A stretch of DNA of 64,000 nt from Patiria pectinifera (taxonomy: Eukaryota; Echinodermata; Asteroidea; Valvatida; Asterinidae), in the NCBI GenBank assembly GCA_029964075.1, contig CM057149.1, forward strand, positions 11,108,465-11,172,464, given 5' to 3'. The translations under genes were made by a program, and so were the position numbers. Shown piece by piece: positions 13,201 through 25,200 of the stretch. A model generated the notes under the pieces. It was not told where the DNA came from and searched no databases. It saw only the letters and a list, made by a program, of their open reading frames with translations. Position 1 is the stretch's first letter. The number at the start of each line of letters is the position of its first letter.

Positions 13201-16200
13201 TCCATATGATCGTGCACAAAAACAATAAATGAATTCCCTACCCACCTACCTTATTCTCAAATGCCATGCAATCGGAAATGGAAGTTGGTTTTTTTTACCT
13301 TAGGGGACATTCCCATAGGGTTGAGCACAAAATTTGTCCAACTTTAATGACCCCAAACCCCGATTTCCCTACTCCTACCCCACAAATTCTGGTATATTTA
13401 CGTTTGGAACACGAGCAATCGATCTAGCCTATTTGCGGCAATAACATTTTGCCTCTAAATAGGGGCTGTGACATAAGGGAGACATTGAAATGTCCGGTGA
13501 GTCTCCCTAAGGAACATGTATAATTAATGAATGACGACAAAATGTCTCTTAAATGTCTCTTAAAAAAAGACAATTCTAAGCTTTGAATTTTTGAATTTCA
13601 TCATGCAAAATAGATTCCTCTTCAAAAATGATATTTTTTTCTAGCAAAACAACAGTTATTAAACTTTGAATGAGATGCGACCAAAAAAAATTCAAATTAT
13701 TGGCTGCCAGACAATGATTCTATTCCCGCTGGGTAGGCTGGTTCCCGCCCCACAATCAGTATTGATAATGTACGGACCGGGAGCCAGTCTGCTCGGTTTG
13801 TACCCAAAACAAAACCCTATTTTCAGAGGGTTGCAGATTTGCAAAAAAAGTACAAAGGAAGGATTTTGGTTGGAATGAAACATACAAGTTGAAAATGTAT
13901 TAATTTACAAACAATCGACTTGGTTGAAGAGCATGTGGAACGCATCTTTAAATTCTATCAATGATGTGGCAGTGGAGATAATGATTAAACTTACTGTAAG
14001 TTTGGGTCCCAGGTTGAAGGGCACAATGACCATGAGTTGGTACGCGATGGGATCGATGCCTAGCTCAGTGAATGCTGTGTCTAGGAGGCCTTCCATGGTC
14101 TGCATACTCAGCTTGAACTGTAGGAAGAAATGAAGATGAGAAGTCGACTTTTGGTATGAGCTATGTGCATGAATATATTGGGCTCGATGACCATCTATCG
14201 AAGAGCTCTGTGTGTGGGATACGCTCATCCCCATCCTGCAACGGTGCTGGTGATCGATAATCCCTTTCACAAAATCTTGAGCAAGTTCGGCCGAGGACCA
14301 TTAGTCGACTAGTGGTCGATTTGCGCCGTTACTTACACCTGCGCACTAATAACAATGTGCAAGCGCCTCTAGTCAAACCATGGTAAAAACGTCAGCACCA
14401 AACTCTTGGTCCTGGCTCCCCATTGTGCTTTATGATCCCCGCGGCTTTTGGTAACCAGCAATGCAACCGTGCTCTGTGGTCCGGTTCCTAATAGCAAACT
14501 AGAGTAGCCCAACCACCCTTCGTTTTAACTAAGATTTGCGCCTGAACTTGCTCCTTGTTGAGGAAACGCATACATTGCCAAGCATTGAGGATAGGTTCAT
14601 TGCCATTATCAATGTACAACCTCTCATGCGTATGCAGAAGTGTTGACCTCGGGTATTGAGTAAGCAAAATCTGTCTTATTAGAGCTTTAAGAAAGTAAAG
14701 GTTACTACGTCCCTGGCAGAGTTGTAACGAGTCACTGATTTTTGTGACTCGAGTCGAGTCGAGTCATTTTAAAGAAGTGACTCGAGTCGAGTCGAGTCAC
14801 GAATATTTTAACACTATTTACCAAAATGTATAAAAGGAGGGCATACATGTACATTTAGCCGGCGTTCGAATCCAAGAGGCTTTATAAGAAATCGCCCAAA
14901 GCCAATGATGAAACAACGAATTGGAAAATGTGTTTAAAATCCGGTTCCTGAATAGTATTTTGTGCATTCCAGAACCATGAGGTGGGAGTCTGTGACACGT
15001 TATAGGTTTGTAAATGAACATAAAATTCGCACCGTAAGTCATTGCAAATATTTTTCGCAAAATTTTGCTTTTATTTTTGGGACTCAAGTCTTACTAGCAT
15101 TCGCTCGAGTCGAGTCGAGTCTTTTGATGAGGGACTTGAGTCGAGTCGAGTCATTTGCTTGCAGTGACTCGAGTCGAGTCATTTACCCATAGGGACTCGA
15201 GTCGAGTCGAGTCACCAAATTGTTTTACCCGAGTCGGACTCGAGTCGAGTCATTGACTCGAGTCATTACAACTCTGGATAGGGCAGTGGACATGAGTGAA
15301 TGTGAGGAATATTCCTACTGCGTACAAAGACTGGTTGGCATCAATATTGTGCAAAGTATGGATGAGTTATTTTTCATACGTACAAAATTAACCGGTACAA
15401 TCTTTGAATGAGCGCCAGGCATACAGCAACAACATACATTACATATAGAAATGTACCTCATTCGCAAAAGGGAATGCGAACTCAACATTTGTGACATCGA
15501 GGCGAGTTTTCGCGCTGCGAATTCGCAAAAGTTGAGCATGTTTCAACTCCGGCGAATTTCGCAGCGAATGCTTCGTGACATCAAATTCGCATTGCATTCA
15601 CATGAAGTATGAACTGGCTTTTACTCTCTCACAATGCTAAGGGATTACATGTACTGGTGCACAGAATCCATAACATCTCTTTGAAGTAATTTGACCAAAC
15701 TTAGATATTTGAACTTTGCCGCCAAAACCAAATTTATTAAAAATCCAAAACCTCACTTGTTTCATGAAGAACTTAAAATAGTCACAATGCAATATTAGAA
15801 AGAAATCTAACAAAATCTGAGAATTTGAATTTTATACCATTTTTGGGGGAGTAACTCTTGCTTCAAATGATTTCTATATAAAAAGGGTTTCATTATCAAT
15901 GAACAAACACAAATCACACCATAAGTAATATGTAAAATTTTCCAGATTTCTGGAAAAAAATTACATTTGAAAAAGTTACTTTAATGCCATCTAGTTAACA
16001 TGGAAAAATAACCTTGGTTCGTCGCACCTTGACTTGTTCCTGCAGAGAGGGGTTTCTGAAGGGTGACGACAGCCGTGACACACAGCGGACCTCCGGGGTC
16101 AGGGCTTCGTAACCGTAGGTGACGCGATCCTTGTGCTTAGTGTTAGTAGCCACGACACACGGGAAGAAGACTTGCGGGTTGGGGGAATCGCTGTCGGACA

Positions 16201-19200
16201 GGACACCGGCACGGACCGAGCAGCCGCCCACATCAATGATAGCCACATGCTAAGGGGGTAGAAATAAAAATTATAATATTGCTTTGTTTTAATGCATTTA
16301 GGCAGTGTTGATTTGTACTGTGTCGATTTAGTGCTCGATAAAATGTGTATGAATACTGGTACATCATCATGGGCGTCGCGAGGGGGGAGCAAGGGGGGGC
16401 ACTTGCCCCCCCTGGAAAAGCAACCAAAAAAACAAAAAAAGAAGAAGAAGAAAAAAAAGAGAAAAAAGAAAAGAAAAAGAGGCGCGAAGACAAAGTGGTG
16501 TAAATTTAATGAGTTGGGGGGGCAAAATGTCCCTTCCCCCCTCTAAAACTGATAAATCGAGAATATGTTGAGAAATGCAAGCATTTTTGGCAACATTTTT
16601 TTTTGCCCCCCCTCTAGAAAAAATCCTGGCGACGCCCATGTACATCATTTCAATTCCAGGTACAATCTTCACAACCTTGTTTCCATGGGTACGATCTCAT
16701 GCTGCACCATGTTGTTTCCCATCATGCCTTGCGCGATCTTAACCCCTGGATTTCTCCAATTTAAATGTGTCAAAATATGAAAAATTGAAATTGGGACTGC
16801 AGTCGATGTATCTTTACCCCTGGATTTGTCCAATTTAAATGTGTCAAAATATGAAACATTTCAATTAGGACTGCAGTCGATGTATCTAACGCGCGACGCC
16901 ATGTTGAAAAAAAAATTTTTGGTAGAATTAATCCTTTCAAACACGAGGTTTTGACGTCGCGTTATTTAGCGAGGATTTGTATTAAATGTATGTACCTCTT
17001 TCGTCCCTTTACAACCGAAGATGGAGGGTTTTTTTTGGGGGGGGGGACGCAAAAACGAGGTTACCATAATCCATATCGTACAGGCATCGCACTCGTACGT
17101 GACGTGACATGCATAGCACGGGAGTGCATTGTAGGGTGTGCAGTCTTCGAAATGTGCCCGCAGTACGTTCTGAATAGCCAATCGTCGTCGTTTACGTGTT
17201 CATCACAGCCAGGGGTTAGTGAAGGAATGCGCACGCGGCCATGGAGTCGAGGCTGCAATCTTCATGCAATCACCCTTTGATTTTCATTTGCTTACATGTA
17301 AAGGCATATATTAAGGATCATTTGCAAACAGTCAGAAAAGTAAACTGCCAAAAGATAAAGCCAAAAGAATAAACCCACTTGATGTAAAGATTTGTGAAGT
17401 GTTATGTCAAAACCCAGAGGGACCTGGGCAGACCCTGAAATTGAGAAACAGGCAAAATTGGCTATGGGGGTGTACATGTATTTTGGCCATTTGGAGATCT
17501 TTGGTTATTTCTTATTCCTCAAAACCTCATGAAGATCCTGCTGAAGTTATAGATTGAAATTCCATCCATAAAATATATATTGTGGTGATATTTTGGAGGC
17601 TTGTCACCTCAAAATTTCGCAGTTTTTCCAATTTTGTTGCATAACGAAGCCACAAAATACCTACTTTGTTGCTCCTCAAATGACAGCAAAGGTATCATTA
17701 GAAAGCTTAAGATTTTAGACAAATTGATTTCCCGCCCAGTTCTGTCTGGTTTTGACAGAACACGTCACAAATAATAGTATGAAACATCCTGTGAAATCGT
17801 TGAGCCTGGTATATGCTGTCATTCTCAAGAAAAGAGGAATCCTACATCCGTTAAATTGCCGCGAGCCAGCTGTTGACTTCATGCGTACGCTCGGGTACGC
17901 TAGGTGTATGTACGTATTACTTTCCCACCACAGAGCCAGCACTCGTGTACTCCCTGTGACCCATGGGTTTTATGCACGACATATTTCGCGAACTGAACTT
18001 TGATGGTTGAAAAAGAACATTGTTTTTTTCTTCTTCATATTTTTCCAGTACCAATAACGGAGTCTTATATAGCGCACGTATCTACCAACAATTAGGTACT
18101 CAAGACGCTGGTTATTATGTCTATTATTAAAGAAAGGTAAATAAAGTATATGAGAAATATGAGACCCATTATGTAGCACCTTATAAGGGTTGACAAGGTG
18201 CTGCGGCGCATATTGCAGCCACTGCCAGAAACACCGGGGCAAACCCCTTCTCTTAGCGATAAGTTTTACTGGGTTCACCAATGGACACTAAACATTGAAC
18301 AGCTCAGTGGAACGATGTATGCTATCAATTAATAGCCCTTAAATCGGTCCATTTCATGAAATTAAGACAAATGCACAAGATCCTATATGCTTTTAGCACT
18401 GCGTTAGTTGCCAGATCCCTTACAGTCAAAGACCACATCCATTGCAGCCCAGGATATCTCTCGTTAAGGATCTGGAGACAAGAAATGCTACTTAGGATTA
18501 CCCGAGCAGTCTGCAGTAGGATGTGTCAATTGTAAACTAGGTCAGACTATCAGCTATGAGCAATGGCAAAATTGTTGAATCTTTATAGAGAAATTTAAAA
18601 AAAAAGGTTGCTCATCCAACTTACATGTATGGAGAGTAAAATTGATTTTAGAATGGTAGACAAATGTTTTTTTAGTTTAGTGGCTGAACAGGAAAACATT
18701 ATCGTAGCATGAAAAAATACGCATTTTCAAATTAGAAAAATTGCAGACTGTCTTACTAATTTTTTTTTTCAAATTTAGTGATCATTCATCACAATAAGGA
18801 GTTAAGTACCGGCACACGTAGTCTGAACCTATATATAGCCTCATTGTCTCTCAGATAAGTATATTCCAACTTGGCTAGCGCATCATTTTCTTAATGACTT
18901 CTGGCATGGGCCCAATTTATTCATATAGTCAACAACATCACGCTGCATGCTGTGCATGCACATCTGCACAGAAATTACTGATAACTAAAATCAAAATCAA
19001 GTACGGAAGTATGACAGATAAACACACAATGAGCGTGACCAGAAATATCCGGGTGTGCTACCCACTGATGACGGCCTGAACCCGTCTGGCATCGAGGTTT
19101 GTGCAAAACAATCCCGTGCCTGGGTCCGGTCAATGCCAAAATAAGCCGGCGCGAACTGGTTAACAATGCCTGTGGCAATTATCAAACTGTAGGGAAAATA

Positions 19201-22200
19201 GCACCAAGGCATAATTTGGCAACTAATACTACGGTAGAACCTAGTCCTTATATGAATGTATAACATGAAGTCAGATCATCATTATAAGACTAACCTTTCT
19301 GATGGTAGGTGGCACAGTACACGTAGGTGATTTGGGCGTCGTGTTGTACACACCACTCTCGGCATTCAGTATAATCTTCCAATCCTCAAACTCCATTCGG
19401 CTGCTGCAGCGAAGCAACAGAACTCGGCCCCTCTACGATCAAAGAGAAGTCCAGACTGGTTGAAGGGATCTATGCATGATCTAAAGCGGGCACTTCCAAG
19501 TCTGACCACAAAGGCATCTAAATGGCACTAAGCTAGCTCAGTATTTCCAAATGCTTGATTGCATACATAGCATTGATAATTTGAACTTTACAAATATGAA
19601 TGTACGTTATTGTTCTGGGGTTGCAAAAAAGGAATCCGCACTCCCCAATTACTCAGAACAATTACTGTACATCGTAAACCTAATATGAAAATACAGCTCC
19701 TACATGTAAGTCCTAAGAAAAGGAATAATTAAATGTCTACAACATGTTCATGTAGATCGGCATTATTTAAACAAACACTCAACTTGCTAATCATGACATT
19801 TCGGCAAAAACAATCAAATGTTTGCCAATGTTTTTTGTGTGTATAAATTTACAGTACTGTCAAATAAAACATAGTTCAATTAATAGCGGCACACATCTAA
19901 CTGGTGTATACATGTACTGAAGTATAAAATCACACTACATGTACATTTCATTTCATTATTATTTTGCAGAGAATACATGTAAACACACACCAACTACTAA
20001 AGATAACACAAAACAAGTAAATTAACAAAGAAAGATAAGAACAACTAGAATCTGTGGTCGTAACTGAACAACCACAAAGCTGTTCCCAAAAATTGATAGT
20101 CTATTGGACACTTCATTAATTTACAAATTGAAGTTTGTGCATTTTATTATCAAAAGTGACGTTACTATCACAGTCGCGTATCTACTTTGAAAAAAAAAAA
20201 GAGCAATCACTTCTTTATTTCATGTTAGTACTGTCCAGGAACTAAAATGGCCTGTTGAAAGTGGGCAATTCCGTAAAATCCAAATGTACTTCCAACAACA
20301 TGATGTACAATGTATAAGGTCGTCAAAGGTGGTAGTACCTTAGTTTGGTCAGTAATTTTTTTTTACTCATTAGATGTCACATTATAAGTGATGTATCACA
20401 TTAACTTTTCCAACAACAGCTCATTAAAGTGTCTGACATGTGCGTCCAAATTTATGGAATTGCCCTTTAAGAACCTGACAACAGGCCAATCTTCCGGGAC
20501 TGTCCAGCTCAGCAAGTTACATGTAATGTTCCATCTTGGCTGTTACCCCACCCCCTCCCGATTCTCCCTAGTCTACTGGATCACATCCAGGAAGAGTGAA
20601 GTGTTCAGCAAGGACAGCCTTTATAGCAGCTTGTCATTCCCCCCTTCCCCCTTCCCCCTGCCCAGGGAGTCAGGAACCTAGGCTAACAGGACAGTGTCAA
20701 GTGAGTTCCGACCCCAGTGACAGGAAATCCACTCCTTAACAACTAACACGGCAGCAATGCGGTGGTTGCTTAAAGGTGCAATTTTGTCCCGAGATGACCA
20801 GATTTAGTGTTGTTCACTACCATATTTCAAATGTCTGGGTCTTGGAAAATCAACATAATTAGGGATGTCAGTGGGTTTTTCCCTCCTTTAAATTTAGTGG
20901 ACCTTAAAGAATTTGACAAGATCGGAATAAACCGCACGTACTCACATCCCAACACCACACATGTGTTTGTCTACATTGAAAGTGCAAATTGCATGTGCCT
21001 GGATGCCTTAAACCTAAGTTTGATGAAGCAAACTCGTACAAGTCTAGTTTGCTGACAACATGTAGTGCATGATCAATTTTCTTATTGGCTCATGAGTGAC
21101 GATCAAACACGGATTTTCCTTTTGGTCGAATGACGACATGTAGCCAGGAACTTGAGGATGCATTTTTTCACCTACATTGTGCAAAGGGATGGAATGCCGG
21201 ATTTTTTCCAAAACATGAAAAAGCAGGCATTCCAGCTACATTGTATATCTGGAAAAACTGCCATCCTTGATAATGCCTTGCACTAAAATTAGTGTTTTTG
21301 ATTGTTTAGTGTTTACTTAATGTGAGGCGTTCTGGCAAAATGAGACGCAACTGGGCACAGTGGTGGAGAAAAATGAAAAAAACAAACAAACAAACAAACA
21401 AACAAACAAACAAACAAATGGGGTAAATTTTTTGTTTAATTTTCAGATTTTGTTGATATTTGATACGTCTGCTACACATATTTTGTGCAAAATTCTGGAA
21501 TCCAGGAAGTGTTCCTTTAAGGTATCACTCAGTGACAGATTGGGCCATGCTGGCATGTCTTATGTAGGTAGGGTTTTTTGGCGTGTCTGCATGCACTAGT
21601 TGAGTGACTCACCATGTCTGTAACCTCAATGCATTTGTTGCTGATCTCCGTAATGCGGCCGCCGACAAGCTGGATGTAGCCCAGAGATTTCTTGGCTTTG
21701 TGGTCCTGTAAGGGATTAGTCAAGGAGAAGCTTAGCCAGGGTTGCTGCGATCTTAAAGAGGAACTGTCTGTAGTTTCAACCAGAATGTTTCTATTCTTTA
21801 AATTGATGTTTTTCTACCAATAACAAAACTTATTTATTATAATTGTTATTATTATTATTTATTAAGCCATTGCAAACGAGAATAACAATCAATACAAAAC
21901 ACTACTTCCAGATGGGCTTGGAGCAGCTAAAGCAAAGTAATTACAGTAAACTCAGGCTAAGTCGGTACTCTCCGGACCCGAGATTTTGTGACGACTTACG
22001 CGAAAGCCGATATATGCCGATAGGTTGCTTTTGAGATAAATGCAAATGATCATAGATGCCTTTAAATCGAATCATTAGGTACAAACCTCATAATAGAAGA
22101 GGTTTCCCTGTTTGGATCTGAAGTAACGTTTCTTCCACTTCTTGATGAAGGAAGCTCGTCGTCTGCCCATGGGCAGCTTCTCCATGTATCCTTCCATGCT

Positions 22201-25200
22201 GACCTCCCCGGCCCGGCACAGGGGACTCTCGCCATCAGGCTGGTGCCGCTGGATGTTGGCGTACAGGTCCTGGACTATGGGAATCTGATCAGCAAAACGC
22301 AAGAACATACATGTACGTATAGGGTACCAAGTCGTGCATGTATCCTGTGAACAATTTGGCTGTAGAACAAAGCTATAAGCTTAATATTACTTGAGAACCA
22401 GTCATGGAAGCAGTTTACATCACATGATCTTTTGGCAGGTTGCTTCATTTTACGAAGCTAATATTTCCTTTGCTTGCATTTGTCTGCACTGAGGAACTTC
22501 ATGAAACAGGACCTAGTTTACAAGATTTGCAAGAATGTGCTACGTACAAAAAAACAAAAAAACATCCTATATTTGATCCTAAATAACTCTGTTGTTTACC
22601 AATGGAATTAAACCAAAATTTCAGACCTTGTTCATACACACAAGGTATGACAAATTTTATGGAGCGAGTTTCATCAGCTTTGTGCAGATTTAAATGCCAT
22701 ACAAAAAAAAATACTCACTTTCGGAATGTTCATACAGCACTGGAGACAGTGGTGGAAGGTGCGGGCTGCGGCAGAAAACTTCTGAAGGAATGCAGGATCA
22801 CCCCTGATGTCATTGCACACCTCCTCGATCGTGTGTTGCGCCAAACAATCGAGGAGGTGTGCAATGACATCAGGGGTGATCCTGCATTCCTTCAGAAGCT
22901 TTCGGCCACAGCACACGCCTTCCGCCACTGTCTCCAGTGCTGTATCGTCATTGGAGATGCCAAGTCAAAAGTGGCAGATTCTGAAAGTGATTATTGTTTT
23001 CGTACCGGTATGTCGCTTAAATCTCATCCTTGCACAAAGCTGATGAAACTTGCTCCATAATATTTGACATGTCTTGTTAACATGATCTGAAATTCTTGTT
23101 TAATTCCATTGGTAATCAACATAGTTGTTTAGGTTCATAAAAGGACTTCTTTTTACACGTACGGAAGTATAAATACATGTACTAGCAATTGGTCAGTTTC
23201 GCTGTACTCTGGGATAAGGGAGATCATCATAAATAACATCATACTTTGAATCCATTTACAATGGTAAAGTCAAAGGATGATCAAAATTTAACCCAAATGG
23301 TAACTCTGCTGGGTGCCTGGGTGTATTAAAATTTCTGAAATAAAGACTCTGGCCAAACATTTTGCACCTCTCAAATGGATGGCATTTGATGATTTTTGTT
23401 TTATTCCAGAACTTATTTTGCTTACCGGATCCCATTTCTTGACATTATCCCGCTCTTCAAAGTGAATAATCTCGCTGGTGTCATTGGCACCAAACACGAT
23501 GGGCCCATCATATTTGTACACGACCTCATCATGATGGTTGGAGGACAGACTTCCCCTGATGCTACCCTCCAGAATCTCATCAGGATCGAATGAGTCATCT
23601 GCGGGTGGGAACTCGTAGATTGCCGTATCATCCATGGCGGGAAGCGAGGAACTCAAAATGTGATTCGTGCTGTTCTCATCCAGCCTGGCCGAGTTGAGGC
23701 GGTGCTCTGTGTTTATGTACATGGAGGAGACCGCCATGTAGTTCTGACCGGACTCAGGTCTGTTCTGGTGGCGTCGAGGCACGCGCAAAACTTCCTCGTA
23801 TTCTGATTGGTCAAGGCTGTGTGTCAGATGACTGTTGTGGAGGTGAGAGTTAGTGCGGAGGTTGGCGGTGGTGGGGCCATTCTGACCTTTGACCTGCCTG
23901 TCCCTGCATCTCATTGGTGTTTCATAGCTGCCGTCGTCCTCCACCCCGGAGCCATTCAGACTGTACATGTACTCTGGTTCTGCGATCAGAGGATCTTGCT
24001 CTGGGACATCCGAGTAGTCGCCGCTTTCGATGCGAAATATCTCCTTGGAGGCTGCCTTCTCCTCGTGATTACTTTCTTGTTTCTCCTGGGGTGCCTCAGT
24101 ATCACTCAGGAGGTCCTCCTTGCTCTTGCGGATGGCTTCTTGCATGGCTTCCACTTGGGCGGCCAGGCTCTGGACAAAGTCTCGGCAGGCTTTCAGATCG
24201 GTGGGTCTGGGTCCCTCCGGCACCACCTCCTCGCTGATGGATTCTAGCTCAGCAAAGGTCTGCGTGTCTCTCTTGTGGCCCACGCAGCTGGAGCATTCTG
24301 AGGAGTTCTCAGAGTAGTCCGAGTCCTGCTGGTCTGTCAGTTCATCAGAGCTCACCTCGGAGCTCAGCTCAGAACTGGTTTCAGACTTTTTCTCGCTTTC
24401 CCATTCGACTGTCATTAACTGAAACAAGAACGATATCAGAGGACTTTAGCATTGCACTGTCAGTCACAGAATAATCTTGTTAGTCTTAGTCTCATATCCT
24501 TTAACCAATGGCAACATATTATTTCTGATCCATTATTTTTCAAGGTGGTTTGGATCGGCAGCGAGTTCAGTGTTTATTAATATCCACTCAAGCTTATCCA
24601 CTTATTAGGCCTAATATCCACCCATTTAATCCTAGTAGTTGTAATCACACCACCACGCACTGTAGTCCTCCGGCTCCAATTTCAAACCTGTAATAAGGAC
24701 ATCCTGACTCTGAGAACAGTACATGCAGATAACACTTCATGACTACTTGTGAGAGGTAGAGCTGTGTGCCGGACACACTGCACCCATGCACTGGTTTGCG
24801 CAAGTACACGTACATGACATGAAGTACAATGCACATGTAAGCACTATATTAAGTTTATATACTAAATGCTCACAAACCTTTGTCTTCACATGAGCCCCCT
24901 GCATATGGCAGCAGTGTGTCTGAGTACCTCGTAAGATATTTATTGTAACAAAGTACATGTATGTTTAAAGAGGTTGTGGAATGCTCGAAGACATTTCCGT
25001 CATTTTTCGGGTATATGTAGCCTAAGGTGTGATGAAATAAAAACGACTATTGTGTCTGTCATGAAATGAGTACAAAAGGTTTTTTTGAGAGCTGTTTTTC
25101 AGGTCCTGTTTCGACCCAAACGTGCAATTTGTGTAAAAGTCGTCGTTGGGGGCAGCAAACAAAACATAGTAAATCGTGACGTAATAAACAGGACTCCCGA

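Noticed and set aside
16368..16546. Lys-rich open frame (KKKKKRKKKRKR)
   Set aside because: Translation of the purine-rich interior of a hAT-type MITE.
22602..23060. 152-codon plus-strand open frame
   Set aside because: It is the right palindrome arm read in the inverted sense plus the antisense of the left arm; no independent gene signals.
23807..24247. 146-codon plus-strand frame opposite the large PH-Arp exon
   Set aside because: Antisense shadow of the exon 23,426-24,418.
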